Shown here piece by piece: positions 35,187-43,882 of a stretch of DNA of 64,000 nucleotides. The notes beneath the pieces are model-generated. The model worked only from the letters and a program-made list of their open reading frames with translations. It searched no databases and was not told the origin of the DNA. Origin of the DNA: Sphingobium abikonense NBRC 16140 (GTDB lineage: Bacteria; Pseudomonadota; Alphaproteobacteria; Sphingomonadales; Sphingomonadaceae); contig NZ_BCYT01000003.1 of assembly GCF_001598335.1 (NCBI RefSeq), forward strand, positions 186,001 to 250,000, in the 5' to 3' direction. How positions within the stretch are numbered: position 1 is the first letter of the stretch; each line of letters begins with the position of its first letter. The position numbers and the translations under genes are program-made.

Positions 35187-35849
35187 TTACAATACCTCGG
35201 TGTTATAATGGTGCCAGGCCATGATGGCTGCCGCGCCGCGATGCGGGCGCCACGCCTCGGCCACCTGTCGGGTCAACGCTTCGCTCGGCCGATCGGGCAG
35301 GCCCAGGATGCGCCCGATCTCGATCTGCACGGCGAGGTCGCCCGCCGGCCAGATGTCGGGGCGGCCTTCGGCGAACAGCAAATAGATTTCTGCAGACCAG
35401 CGGCCGATGCCCTTGATCTGAACCAGCTGCGCGATCGCTTCTTCGTCATCGGCTGGCAGGGCATGCAGGTCGATGCCGCCCGACACCACCAATTCGGCCA
35501 GGCTGCGGGCATAGCCCTGCTTCTGCCGCGACAGGCCGCAGGCCCGTAGCGCGTCGAAGTCGCGCGCCAGCAGCGCGTGGGGCGCACAGCCTTCGCCCAG
35601 CTCCGCCTCCAGCTTGCGCCAGACGGCAGCCGCCGACGCCACGCTCACCTGCTGCCCCACGATCGTGCGCAGCAATGTCTCATAGCCTGGCGCCCGGACG
35701 CGGGGCGCCGGATAGCCCACCCGCGCGATCGCCGCCGCAAAGCCGGGCTCCAGCGCCGCAATCGCGTTCAGGCTTTCGCGCATCTGTTCTGCCGTCGTCA
35801 CCATCTCTGCGTCCAGCCAGCCCTTGATTTCGCGGCGTCCCTCCGCCAC
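35187..35849 (-). CDS. DNA-3-methyladenine glycosylase II (AlkA-type)
   Basis: 220 residues. The helix-hairpin-helix-GPD core is complete: VQIKGIGRWSAEIYLLFA is the hairpin and WPAGDLAVQ carries the catalytic aspartate. The enzyme removes alkylated purines in base excision repair. There is no N-terminal beta domain, so it is the short bacterial form. A second ATG 15 codons in (35804) is a possible start. The divergent ferredoxin gene begins 32 bp away. Confidence 0.9.
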   Translation of the reverse strand: MAEGRREIKGWLDAEMVTTAEQMRESLNAIAALEPGFAAAIARVGYPAPRVRAPGYETLLRTIVGQQVSVASAAAVWRKLEAELGEGCAPHALLARDFDALRACGLSRQKQGYARSLAELVVSGGIDLHALPADDEEAIAQLVQIKGIGRWSAEIYLLFAEGRPDIWPAGDLAVQIEIGRILGLPDRPSEALTRQVAEAWRPHRGAAAIMAWHHYNTEVL

Positions 35850-35881
35850 AGCGGCGAAGAAAATTCTAGGGGACTGAATAG

Positions 35882-36199
35882 ATGCCGAAACTGATCGTGG
35901 TCAACCGTGCGGGCGAGGAACAGGCTGTCGAGGGCGACAAGGGCCTGTCGGTGATGGAGGTCATCCGCGACAATGGCTTTGATGAATTACTGGCGCTGTG
36001 CGGCGGTTGCTGTTCCTGCGCGACCTGCCATGTCTATGTCGATCCCGCCTTTGCCGACGCGCTGCCGGCGATGAGCGAGGACGAAAATGACCTGCTCGAC
36101 AGTTCCGACCATCGCACCGATGCCAGCCGCCTGTCCTGCCAGGTCATATTGAGCGACGAACTGGACGGCCTGCGCGTCACCATCGCGCCGGAAGACTGA
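35882..36199 (+). CDS. Adrenodoxin-type [2Fe-2S] ferredoxin
   Basis: 105 residues. Cluster ligands fit C40-x5-C46-x2-C49-x36-C86, the vertebrate/bacterial adrenodoxin pattern. Two extra cysteines (C43, C44) lie in the loop. Such ferredoxins donate electrons to cytochrome P450s, Rieske oxygenases or iron-sulfur assembly; no partner reductase or P450 is in the window. GGGG lies about 10 nt upstream of the ATG. It converges on a lipoprotein gene 8 bp away. Confidence 0.92.
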   Translation: MPKLIVVNRAGEEQAVEGDKGLSVMEVIRDNGFDELLALCGGCCSCATCHVYVDPAFADALPAMSEDENDLLDSSDHRTDASRLSCQVILSDELDGLRVTIAPED

Positions 36200-36206
36200 T
36201 CGGATC

Positions 36207-36938
36207 TCAGGGGGCCAGGCGCAGCGTCGCCATTGGCGCGTCACTGGTCAGCGGCGTGACCGTCCAGACGATGCGCTGGCCCTCTGGCGTGTCCTGCACG
36301 CCCTCTTCCTGATTCTGGCTGATGATCTGCGCATCGGTGGTCAGCGTGAAGCGTCCGTTCAGCGCCTTGGCCGCCTTGTCACCCGCGCCGCCCAGGCCGC
36401 CTGGCCCCTGGCTCTTGTCAAAGCCGGCGGCAAAGCCCGGCGCTTTCACCCGCACCTTGTCGTCACCGCGCAATTCCACCGCGACGAAGGGTAATATGAT
36501 CTGCGCGTCGATGTTGAACGGGAAGAGGAAGGCATGGTCCAGCCGGCCGCTCATCGCATAGTCAATCGCGAACTTGTGATCGCCCAGATAGCGGGCACAG
36601 CGAAATCCCTTCTCGCGTGACAAGGCTGCGGCAATCGCCTGCATTTGCGCATCGTCATCGTCTGCGCCGTTCGCGCTGAAATCCTCTTCCGCCTGCGCCG
36701 CTACGGGCAAGAATGTCGGCTCAGAGGCCTCGCCATCCTGCGTATCCTCGTCCGGATCGACGCCGGTCCATCCCGCCGGGCTCACGTCCGACGCCAATAT
36801 CTCGCCTTTATAGGCAAAGGCGAAGCGGCGGTCGGCGCGGATGTCGAGGCTGGATTCAAATTGCCCCGGCGTCACCAGGCATGCCGACAGCGTCAACAGT
36901 CCCGCCAACGCTCCGGCGATCCGCACCAGCCCCCGCAT
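36207..36938 (-). CDS. Predicted lipoprotein, unknown function
   Basis: 243 residues. The N-terminus has a lipoprotein signal (GLLTLSACLV). The mature part begins QFESSLDIRADRRFAFAYKGEI, has an acidic stretch (about 63-95), and ends in beta-rich sequence (RIVWTVTPL). I do not recognise a named family. ATG 36938 is preceded by GGGGAAAGAG and directly precedes the signal peptide, so the 80-codon upstream extension over rlmB is rejected. It follows rlmB by 11 nt on the same strand. Confidence 0.78.
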   Translation of the reverse strand: MRGLVRIAGALAGLLTLSACLVTPGQFESSLDIRADRRFAFAYKGEILASDVSPAGWTGVDPDEDTQDGEASEPTFLPVAAQAEEDFSANGADDDDAQMQAIAAALSREKGFRCARYLGDHKFAIDYAMSGRLDHAFLFPFNIDAQIILPFVAVELRGDDKVRVKAPGFAAGFDKSQGPGGLGGAGDKAAKALNGRFTLTTDAQIISQNQEEGVQDTPEGQRIVWTVTPLTSDAPMATLRLAP

Positions 36939-36949
36939 CTCTTTCCCCT

Positions 36950-37699
36950 CTACCCGTCCTGACGGTTGGTCGTCGCATAAAGCGCGATCGCCGCCGCATT
37001 GGATACGTTCAGGCTCTCCATGCGCGGGCTGATCGGCAGCTTGGCGATGATGTCGCAATGGGCGATGCTGTTGTGGCGCAGCCCTTCGCCCTCGGCCCCC
37101 AGCACCAGCGCCACGCGCGACTGGCCGATCGCCTCGCCGATTGTCGTGTCCGCCTCGCCGTCCAGACCGATGCGCCAATAGCCCGCTTCGGCGATCTCAT
37201 CCAGCGCGCGGGCCAGGTTCACCACCCGCACCCAGGGCACGATTTCCAGAGCACCCGACGCCGCCCGCGCCAGCACGCCGGATTCGGGTGGCGCATGCCG
37301 GTCCTGCGTCACGATGCACAGCGCGTCGAACGCGGCCGCCGACCGCAAGATCGCCCCCACATTATGAGGGTCCGTCACCTGATCCAGCACCAGGATCGGC
37401 CTTTTGTCGTCCTGCCCCAGTTCCAGCACATCGCCCAGCCAGACATCGTCCAGCGGCTCGACCTCCGCCACGATCCCCTGATGCGGCGCGTCGGACGGCA
37501 CCATCCGGCCCATGTCGGCGACGTCGGAATAGACGATGGGCAGTACCGGCGGCAGGTCGAGCGCGCCCAGCGCCTCGCGCGTGCCCCATATCTTGCGCAC
37601 GGTGCGGTTGGGGTTGGCGAGCGCCGCCGTCACGGCGTGGCGGCCATAGAATCGAGGGAAGGCGCCCTTGGGCTTGGCGGAACGATGCGTCTTTTTCAT
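36950..37699 (-). CDS. rlmB: 23S rRNA 2'-O-ribose methyltransferase (RlmB/TrmH family)
   Basis: 249 residues. The SPOUT signature is complete: DPHNVGAILRSA (motif 1), LVLGAEGEGLR (motif 2) and ESLNVSNAAAIALY (motif 3, trefoil knot). The N-terminal substrate-binding domain begins FYGRHAVTAALANP, typical of RlmB, which methylates G2251 in the peptidyl-transferase loop; other TrmH-family targets cannot be excluded. It lies next to tRNA genes and upstream of a lipoprotein gene. Confidence 0.92.
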   Translation of the reverse strand: MKKTHRSAKPKGAFPRFYGRHAVTAALANPNRTVRKIWGTREALGALDLPPVLPIVYSDVADMGRMVPSDAPHQGIVAEVEPLDDVWLGDVLELGQDDKRPILVLDQVTDPHNVGAILRSAAAFDALCIVTQDRHAPPESGVLARAASGALEIVPWVRVVNLARALDEIAEAGYWRIGLDGEADTTIGEAIGQSRVALVLGAEGEGLRHNSIAHCDIIAKLPISPRMESLNVSNAAAIALYATTNRQDG

Positions 37700-37802
37700 G
37701 GCTCCGCTCTTTTCACATCAGGCCATTGACAGGCAAGCCTCCATTCGCCATTAGGCCGCCTCCAGCGCGGCGAGGAAGGCTTTCTTCGACGCGTAGGGCA
37801 CT

Positions 37803-37889
37803 GGACAGGTGGCCGAGTGGTTAAAGGCAGCAGACTGTAAATCTGCCCGGGTTTCCCGTACGCTGGTTCGAATCCAGCCCTGTCCACCA
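37803..37889 (+). tRNA. tRNA-Tyr (GTA)
   Basis: 87 nt including encoded CCA. The acceptor stem GGACAGG pairs with CCTGTCC, the anticodon stem GCAGA/TCTGC holds the loop CTGTAAA with anticodon GTA, and a long variable arm and GGTTCGAATCC T arm are present, as in bacterial class II tRNA-Tyr. Confidence 0.97.
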
Positions 37890-37951
37890 CTGCATCGGCC
37901 GGTGCAGCCATCCTTCCTCACGGCTGGGGTGGAAAACAGACAGGCCAGTGT

Positions 37952-38027
<76 letters not shown>

Positions 38028-38150
38028 TATTTACCAAGCGTTTAGTCCTACGTAACATCTACGATCGGATGCTACCGGGTACGCAAATATCTCTCGAAAA
38101 TCGGCGTTCTACGGACGGCTGGCGTTTGATCGGCCACTGGGCGGACAACG

Positions 38151-38336
38151 TCACCCTTCGGCGAGCCAACCCGCCAGCAGATAGGCAGCGATGCCGATCG
38201 GGCCCAGGGCGCACAGGGTCAGCAGCACCAGCGCGACCCGGATCAGCGTGACGTCCAGGCCGGTGCGATTGGAAAGCCCCGCGCAGACGCCCATGATCTT
38301 GCCATGGCGGCGGTCGAGGGTGAAATTGCTGTTCAT
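38151..38336 (-). CDS. PspC domain protein
   Basis: 61 residues: a short basic N-terminus (TLDRRHGKIMGVCAGLSNRTG) that is the PspC signature, then one or two membrane helices (about 32-58). PspC proteins sense or buffer envelope stress with phage-shock proteins, but no pspA or pspB is nearby. ATG 38336 has AAGG about 9 nt upstream. It shares its strand with a 34-residue membrane peptide gene just upstream. Confidence 0.85.
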   Translation of the reverse strand: MNSNFTLDRRHGKIMGVCAGLSNRTGLDVTLIRVALVLLTLCALGPIGIAAYLLAGWLAEG

Positions 38337-38385
38337 GATATTGGCCTTCTGCATATGTACGGGTGTCGAAAAAGGGGAGCGGCGA

Positions 38386-38490
38386 TCAGGCGATCGGCGC
38401 CACTGGAACCGCCGCGCTGACGAACAGGCTGGCGACGACAACGGCGCCGAAGAGAGAGAAGGCGGCGTTCTGGATCTTGGCAACGAACAT
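38386..38490 (-). CDS. 34-residue hydrophobic peptide upstream of pspC
   Basis: 34 residues: MFVAKIQNAAFSLFGAVVVA, then a hydrophobic end with SAAVPVAPIA. It looks like one membrane helix or an uncleaved signal. AGGGA lies 9 nt before the ATG. Very similar short peptides sit beside pspC in other alphaproteobacteria as far as I recall, which supports it being real. Function unknown. Confidence 0.65.
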   Translation of the reverse strand: MFVAKIQNAAFSLFGAVVVASLFVSAAVPVAPIA

Positions 38491-38683
38491 GATGATAATT
38501 CCCTGATTGGCTGACCGGATTATCCGGCCTTCATGCCCCACAGCATTGCAGGGGGCGTGCCAAATGCAGATTCGTCAGGGAATCGGCCGTTTTCAGGATG
38601 TCAACAAAAGTCAGTCTAATCCGTGAGTGCTGACCATTGGTGAAACATCCTCATGATTGGTAAATTTCGCAAAGGGATACGTC

Positions 38684-39070
38684 ATGAGTGAGGCGTGGTT
38701 ATTCGTCTATGGAACGCTGCGACCCGACCATGGAGGGATGGTCGCGCGTCGACTTGAGCGCGAAGCCACGCTGGTCGGTCCTGCGAGCGTTGACGGTCTT
38801 TTGTATCGGATCGCAGATTATCCGGGTCTGGTTCCTGGCGGCAACGCCAAGGTCGCAGGAGACCTCTACAGGCTTTCCGATCCCGTCCGTACGCTGGCAT
38901 GGCTCGACGATTATGAGGAATGCGGCCCGGCCTTTCCCCAACCCTGGGAATTTCGCCGCGTTCTCATCGCGGTTGCCACGCGGGAGGGCATGGTCGATGC
39001 ATGGACCTATCTATATGCGCGCAACGTCGCGACATTCGAACGGATTGAAGGCGGCGATTTTCTTGCCTGA
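38684..39070 (+). CDS. Gamma-glutamylcyclotransferase family protein
   Basis: 128 residues. The fold signature LFVYGTLRPDHGG near the start and the catalytic-type glutamate in DDYEECGPAF identify the AIG2/GGCT family, which cyclises gamma-glutamyl amines or releases 5-oxoproline. The particular substrate is not known. ATG 38684 is preceded by AAAGGGA; the upstream ATG at 38657 is not needed. Confidence 0.88.
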   Translation: MSEAWLFVYGTLRPDHGGMVARRLEREATLVGPASVDGLLYRIADYPGLVPGGNAKVAGDLYRLSDPVRTLAWLDDYEECGPAFPQPWEFRRVLIAVATREGMVDAWTYLYARNVATFERIEGGDFLA

Positions 39071-39147
39071 CACTAAGCCAGCGACGCTTTGAGAGGAACT
39101 GGCCCTGGCGCGGGCGCTTTTCCTCTTCGGGGCGCCCATTTCGGGAA

Positions 39148-39915
39148 ATGCATATGAACGAAGCTGTGACAGCGGGACTATGGGGGCTGGTCGGCGGATC
39201 AGCCCTGCTGGTAGGCGCCGGCATCGCCTATTTCGTGCGCTTGCCCCAGCGGTTGATCGCCGCAATCATGGCGGCAGGGTCAGGTGTGCTCATTTCCGCT
39301 GTCGCCTTCGACCTGATGGATGAGGCCTATCTGCGCGGCGGGTTTGACGCGACCGCGATCGGCTTTTTCGGTGGCGCTCTGGTTTATACAATCGCCAATA
39401 TCCTGGTGTCGCGCGCAGGCGCCAGGCATCGTAAGCGCTCCGGGTCAAATCCGCACCAAAGCCAAGCGCCGGCGCAGCAAGGGTCGGGCCTGTCGATTGC
39501 CATAGGCGCGCTGCTCGATGGTATTCCCGAATCGGTCGTGATCGGCGTCAGCTTGCTGGAGGGCGCGGGCGTCAGCCTGGTGACGGTGGCAGCCGTATTT
39601 CTGTCCAACGTGCCCGAAGGTCTGTCGAGCGCGGCGGGCATGAAGAAGGCGGGCCGCAGCGCGACCTATATCTTCGGCGTCTGGGGCGGGATCGCGATGG
39701 CGTCGGGACTGGCCGCAGCGATTGGCTATGCCGTCATGGCCGGGGCCAGCGCGGACATTATCGCCGCGACCACGGCTGTCGCGGCCGGCGCGATCCTGGC
39801 GATGCTGGTCGACACGATGATCCCGGAAGCAACCGAGGAGGCGCATGAATTTTCCGGGCTCATCGCCGTCGCCGGTTTCCTGCTGGCCTTCATCCTCAGC
39901 AAGCTGGAGGGATGA
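39148..39915 (+). CDS. ZIP family divalent metal transporter
   Basis: 255 residues with about eight membrane helices. The metal-site helices are visible as GALLDGIPESVVIG and LSNVPEGLSSA (His replaced by Asn/Pro-Glu types seen in the GufA-like branch). A His/Arg-rich cytoplasmic loop (about 92-112) separates helices 3 and 4. It probably imports zinc or a related metal. ATG 39154 two codons in is an alternative start. Confidence 0.82.
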   Translation: MHMNEAVTAGLWGLVGGSALLVGAGIAYFVRLPQRLIAAIMAAGSGVLISAVAFDLMDEAYLRGGFDATAIGFFGGALVYTIANILVSRAGARHRKRSGSNPHQSQAPAQQGSGLSIAIGALLDGIPESVVIGVSLLEGAGVSLVTVAAVFLSNVPEGLSSAAGMKKAGRSATYIFGVWGGIAMASGLAAAIGYAVMAGASADIIAATTAVAAGAILAMLVDTMIPEATEEAHEFSGLIAVAGFLLAFILSKLEG

Positions 39916-39930
39916 AGGCCAGGGGTAGCG

Positions 39931-40464
39931 TCATTTGGCCTTCATCGACTCGACGGCTTCCAGCGTGCTCTTCACATGATTGGCATAGTTCATTTCGCTG
40001 TGGACGAAGGCGATCCGTCCTGACGGGGCAATGACATAGGATGTCCGGTCGGTCATGCCCGGCCGCATCTTGAGGCCCACATCATAGCCTGAAATGATCG
40101 TCGATCCGGCCGAAGCAACCGGAAATTTCCCGGCGCACTCCTTGGTCGAAAAGGACACGAGATCGTCGACCGGATCGGCCGACATGCCGATGACGGTCGC
40201 GCCCGCCGCCTTGAACTTGTCGATATTCTCGGCGAATTCGCGCGCCTCGGCCGAACAGCCGGGGGTGAAGGCCTTGGGGAAGAAATAGAGCACCACCGGC
40301 CCGCGCTTGAGCTGATGCGAAAGGGTGAGCGTAAAGGTCTTGCCGGCAAGCGCGCCGCGCGTCGTGAAGTCCGGCGCTTTGGCGCCCACCGCAAGCGCTG
40401 CCATGGCCTGTCCGGCGGGGAGCAGCATGGCAGTGGCGGCGAGGATCAGGGACAGGCGCTTCAT
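39931..40464 (-). CDS. Periplasmic peroxiredoxin (AhpC/TSA family)
   Basis: 177 residues with a signal peptide (LLPAGQAMA). The peroxidatic cysteine is in the canonical [13 protein letters not shown] motif, with YFFPKA before it. The BCP/PrxQ resolving cysteine five residues later is missing; another cysteine lies in KECAGKFP. It should reduce peroxides in the periplasm using an unidentified thiol partner. A DsbA-like protein exists at 1950-2717 but is far away. Confidence 0.88.
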   Translation of the reverse strand: MKRLSLILAATAMLLPAGQAMAALAVGAKAPDFTTRGALAGKTFTLTLSHQLKRGPVVLYFFPKAFTPGCSAEAREFAENIDKFKAAGATVIGMSADPVDDLVSFSTKECAGKFPVASAGSTIISGYDVGLKMRPGMTDRTSYVIAPSGRIAFVHSEMNYANHVKSTLEAVESMKAK

Positions 40465-40494
40465 CGACAGATTCCTTTCAGTGCGACCTTGGGT

Positions 40495-40713
40495 TCAGGC
40501 GGGCGGTTCCCACAATTCGATGGCATTGCCCTCCGGATCGTGAATGCGGGCAAAACGAGCGACGGCGGGGTCATCCCAATGCGGATCGGTGATGATCGCG
40601 ATTCCGGCCGCGCGCAAGCTGTTCTGCGGGACAGGCGCGAAGATCATGGGGTGCCCAAAAACTGCCAGGCGCAGCCATGCCGCCTCGCATCTGCTCCCCG
40701 CGCTTAAGCGCAA
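40495..40713 (-). pseudogene. Truncated VOC/glyoxalase-family remnant
   Basis: Only the C-terminal half of a VOC fold is recognisable: RAAGIAIITDPHWDDPAV followed by RFARIHDPEGNAIELWEPP, which is the standard last beta-alpha-beta unit with a metal-ligand glutamate. The preceding residues do not match the fold, and no continuing frame encodes the first half. The stop is at 40495-40497. It is either a decayed gene or a short single-module protein; decay is more likely. Confidence 0.5.
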
Positions 40714-40775
40714 GCTCTGTACCTCGCCGGCATTGCCCCCGGGAACAAGGCGGTGGGGGCCGTGTTTTTTCGTCC

Positions 40776-41291
40776 ATGCGCCTGCTATCGCCCTTCATGC
40801 CGCTCATCCTGACATCGATGATCCTGCTGGGTGGCTGTGGGCAGCAAAGTGGCAATGACGCTGCGCAGCCTGATGTCGTCACCAACATCAGGGACGAGGC
40901 GCTGCCCGACACGGACGAACCCGCACCGCCTGCAAACGCGATCGTGCCGGTCGAGCCGATCCCCACCATTGAAACCCCCAAGCCGCCAGCGTCGCAAGCC
41001 GGCATGGTCCCTAAGAGCCTCCAAGGACGCTGGGCGGGTATGCAGTCGCGGTGTGACGACCGATCCGATGCTTTGGAACTGACGATCAAGCCGGACCAGC
41101 TCATTTTTCACGAAAGCGTCGGCACGGTGCAGTCCGTCGATGCGGAGGAGGGCGGACATATACGAGTGCAGGCCGCCTTCACCGGCGAGGGCGAAAGCTG
41201 GATGCGCACGCTCAGCCTCAAGCCATCGGCCGATGGCGCGCGACTGACCATCGTCAATGACGGGACGGCGGTTACTCGCAAGCGTTGCTGA
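40776..41291 (+). CDS. Predicted lipoprotein, unknown function
   Basis: 171 residues. The N-terminal signal ends in a lipobox (ILLGGCGQ), followed by a Pro-rich acidic linker and a beta-rich domain from about 85 (LQGRWAGMQSRCDDRSDALELTI) to VTRKRC. Two cysteines could form a disulfide. I do not recognise the family. The start is ATG 40776, just before the signal; the frame is open further upstream over the VOC remnant. It ends 45 bp before recF. Confidence 0.75.
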   Translation: MRLLSPFMPLILTSMILLGGCGQQSGNDAAQPDVVTNIRDEALPDTDEPAPPANAIVPVEPIPTIETPKPPASQAGMVPKSLQGRWAGMQSRCDDRSDALELTIKPDQLIFHESVGTVQSVDAEEGGHIRVQAAFTGEGESWMRTLSLKPSADGARLTIVNDGTAVTRKRC

Positions 41292-41336
41292 CGAAGCGCG
41301 CTTCCTTCCCGGTTCAGTCCCCGCTACAGCGACGCG

Positions 41337-42410
41337 ATGATCGGCCGCCTGACTCTGAGCGACTTCCGCAATCATGCGGATGCGCTGATCCTGCCCGATC
41401 ATGCTTTCATATTGCTGACCGGCGACAATGGCGCGGGTAAGACCAATATTCTGGAAGCGGTTTCGATGCTGGCGCCGGGCCGGGGCCTGCGTGGCGCTTC
41501 GCTCGGCGCGATGGCGCGACAGGATGGGCCTGGTGGCTTCGGCATCGCGGCGGAGGTCGATGGCGTCACGCTGGGAACCGGCGTCAACGCGAACGCGCCG
41601 GAACGGCGGCAGGTGCGGATCGGCGGTGTCGCTTCTTCCGCCAACGCGCTCGCCGATCATCTGGCAATCGTATGGCTGACCCCGGCGATGGACCGCTTGT
41701 TCCTCGACAGTCCAGGCGGGAGGCGGCGTTTTCTGGACCGGCTGACGCTGGCGCTGCATCCGGGCCATGCCGCGCACAGCGCGCGTTACGATGCCGCGAT
41801 GCGCGCGCGCAATCGGCTATTGAGCGACCTGCGCACTGCCGATCCGACTTGGCTCTCCGCGCTGGAAACGCAGATGGAAGAACATGGCGTGGCCATTGGC
41901 GCGGCGCGGGCTGACCTTGTTGCGCGCCTCAATCAGCTGTTGGCGCATCAGCCCGATGCGCCTTTCGCCCGGCCCATGATCGAGATCGAGGAAGCCGAAC
42001 CGCAAGGCGATGAACCGCTCGCTATCCGCCTGGGGAGGCAACGCCGACGCGATGCGGCGGCCGGGCGAAGCCTGACCGGGCCGCATCGCCAGGACCTCGT
42101 GGTGACGCATGTGGCGAAGGGGCAGGCGGCGGCGCTTTGTTCGACTGGGGAGCAGAAGGCGCTGCTGCTGTCGATCCTGCTCGCCCATGCCGCCCTGGTC
42201 GCCGCCGAACGCGGACAGCCGCCGGTGCTCTTGCTGGATGAAGTGGCGGCGCACCTCGATCCCCTGCGCCGCGCCGCTTTGTTTGACCGGCTGGCGGACA
42301 CGGGGGGGCAGACATGGATGACGGGCACGGAACCAAGCCTGTTCAGTGATTTGGCGGCGGCTACGCGATTGACTGTAACCGCCGGCCATATCTTTCGTTC
42401 CACAACATAA
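41337..42410 (+). CDS. recF: DNA replication and repair protein RecF
   Basis: 357 residues. The Walker A motif [15 protein letters not shown] is near residue 30, the signature and Walker B segments are [13 protein letters not shown] and [13 protein letters not shown]. RecF is the SMC-like ATPase that helps load RecA at gaps. Length fits. It is separate from dnaN (about 9 kb away) and no dnaA lies here, as usual for sphingomonads. Confidence 0.95.
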   Translation: MIGRLTLSDFRNHADALILPDHAFILLTGDNGAGKTNILEAVSMLAPGRGLRGASLGAMARQDGPGGFGIAAEVDGVTLGTGVNANAPERRQVRIGGVASSANALADHLAIVWLTPAMDRLFLDSPGGRRRFLDRLTLALHPGHAAHSARYDAAMRARNRLLSDLRTADPTWLSALETQMEEHGVAIGAARADLVARLNQLLAHQPDAPFARPMIEIEEAEPQGDEPLAIRLGRQRRRDAAAGRSLTGPHRQDLVVTHVAKGQAAALCSTGEQKALLLSILLAHAALVAAERGQPPVLLLDEVAAHLDPLRRAALFDRLADTGGQTWMTGTEPSLFSDLAAATRLTVTAGHIFRSTT

Positions 42411-42519
42411 CGCATCGACAAAACGATTCGTCGCCAGCGACTTTTCAAGCCGCGCGTCGTCTGCCCTAAAGCGGCCATCGGGGTTCAAGCCTTACCAAAA
42501 AAGTCGGGGTCGCAATCGC

Positions 42520-43050
42520 ATGTTGGCTGGTTTTCGCGCGTTTTTCGCGGCGTCTATTCTTGCGCTTTCGACATTGGCTTCCGTTCCCGCCGTCGCTGGC
42601 ACGCTGCAATGCGCGCCCTTCGCTCGGCAGATTTCCGGCATCGACATTCATGGCAATGCCAACACCTGGTGGGGGCAGGCGGAAGGCCGCTACGATCGCG
42701 GGCATGAACCGCGTGTCGGCGCGGTGCTGGCCTTCTCTTCCAGCCGTTCGATGCCGGTCGGCCATGTGGCGATGGTCAGCAAGGTGGTCAGCGATCGTGA
42801 AGTGCTGCTGACCCATGCCAACTGGTCCTATCGTGGCGGCATCGAACGCGACGTCCGCGCCGTGGACGTGTCGCCCAATAATGACTGGACTGACGTGCGC
42901 GTCTGGTATGGTCCGATCGGCGGGCTCGGCACGCGGTCGAACCCGGCGCGTGGCTTCATTTACGCCGATGCGCCTGCCAAGATCGACCAGCCGGTGCAGA
43001 TCGCCTCGGCCGACATGGACGGCGGCGCTGCGGTCCGTTCTGCTTTCTGA
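42520..43050 (+). CDS. Secreted CHAP-domain protein, copy 1
   Basis: 176 residues with a signal peptide (LASVPAVAG). The CHAP cysteine is in LQCAPFARQIS and the histidine in PVGHVAMVSKVV, so a cysteine amidase/peptidase active site is plausible. Such enzymes cut peptidoglycan cross-links or side chains. It is followed 77 bp later by a paralogue with the same motifs. Candidate roles are cell-wall remodelling or division; nothing in the sequence decides. Confidence 0.85.
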   Translation: MLAGFRAFFAASILALSTLASVPAVAGTLQCAPFARQISGIDIHGNANTWWGQAEGRYDRGHEPRVGAVLAFSSSRSMPVGHVAMVSKVVSDREVLLTHANWSYRGGIERDVRAVDVSPNNDWTDVRVWYGPIGGLGTRSNPARGFIYADAPAKIDQPVQIASADMDGGAAVRSAF

Positions 43051-43127
43051 TCCTTTAACCTTTTGCCAACCGACTGACGCATAGGGTCGATCCCGGTGGG
43101 GCGATTCTAGACGTTTCAGGATCGCAA

Positions 43128-43844
43128 ATGATTCGAAATCTGGTCTGGGCAGCGGCGCTGATGCTGTCCGGGATGACGGGCGCGCAGGCTTGGGGCGCGT
43201 CGGTGCTGCAATGCGTGCCTTATGCGCGCACCGTGTCGGGCGTCGACCTTTATGGCGATGCGCTCAACTGGTGGGACCAGGCCGATGGCCGGTTCAAGCG
43301 CGGCCACGCGCCGAAAAAGGGCGCGGTGCTGGCGTTCCGGGCGTTCGGGCCAATGGCGCTGGGGCATGTCGCGGTGGTGAGCCGCGTGCTCGACGATCGT
43401 CGTATTCTCATTCGCCATGCCAATTGGTCGGTGCCCGGCGCGATCGAGGAGGATGTGCTGGCGATCGACGTGTCGGACCAGGGCGACTGGAGCCAGGTGC
43501 GGGTATGGCACAGCCCGACCGGGCAAATGGGCGCGCGCACCAATCCGACCTTCGGCTTCATCTATCCGGCCAAAGCGAAGCTGCACGACTTCACGCCCGA
43601 CCCCGCGCTGGGCGCGAGCATTCGCTTCGCCAAGATGGACATGGACCGCTGGGATCGCGAGGGCGCGTCCGTCCGCCCGGTGCGAACCGCGCAGGCGGCG
43701 ATCGAAGTCAAGCCGGAACGGCGCGGTCGCGCGCCGCATCTGCGCACCGATCCGGCGATCCTGCACTTTGCCGACAATGCGCCGGTGGAGCGGAGCCTGA
43801 GCGCCATCATCGCGGACGTGAAGCGCGAAACGATGGTGAACTGA
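43128..43844 (+). CDS. Secreted CHAP-domain protein, copy 2
   Basis: 238 residues, paralogous to the gene before it. It has a signal peptide (SGMTGAQA), catalytic cysteine in LQCVPYARTVSG, histidine in ALGHVAVVSRVL, and the shared HANWS segment near residue 100. A basic C-terminal extension of about 60 residues (KPERRGRAPHLRTD) is absent from copy 1. The pair arose by tandem duplication. A GC-rich terminator follows. Confidence 0.86.
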   Translation: MIRNLVWAAALMLSGMTGAQAWGASVLQCVPYARTVSGVDLYGDALNWWDQADGRFKRGHAPKKGAVLAFRAFGPMALGHVAVVSRVLDDRRILIRHANWSVPGAIEEDVLAIDVSDQGDWSQVRVWHSPTGQMGARTNPTFGFIYPAKAKLHDFTPDPALGASIRFAKMDMDRWDREGASVRPVRTAQAAIEVKPERRGRAPHLRTDPAILHFADNAPVERSLSAIIADVKRETMVN

Positions 43845-43852
43845 TAGCGAAA

Positions 43853-43882
43853 GGGGCGCCCATCGCGGCGCCCCATTGTTCT
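43853..43882 (+). terminator. Terminator after the CHAP pair
   Basis: GGGGCGCC (43853-43860) pairs with GGCGCCCC (43867-43874) across a 6-nt loop, then ATTGTTCTT. It stands between convergent genes and may work in both directions. Confidence 0.7.

Noticed and set aside
37751-37802. Short minus-strand frame ending ASKKAFLAALEAA next to tRNA-Tyr, considered as a gene remnant
   Set aside because: The upstream part of the frame is inside the tRNA and no start or homology supports it.
37696-37911. Minus-strand ORF of 71 codons across the tRNA-Tyr gene
   Set aside because: It is the antisense translation of a tRNA, a well-known artefact; no signals or homology.
38028-38150. AT-richer 123-bp stretch after tRNA-Lys, considered as an integration scar
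   Set aside because: No copy of the tRNA 3' end, integrase or repeat was found, so an attachment site is not supported.
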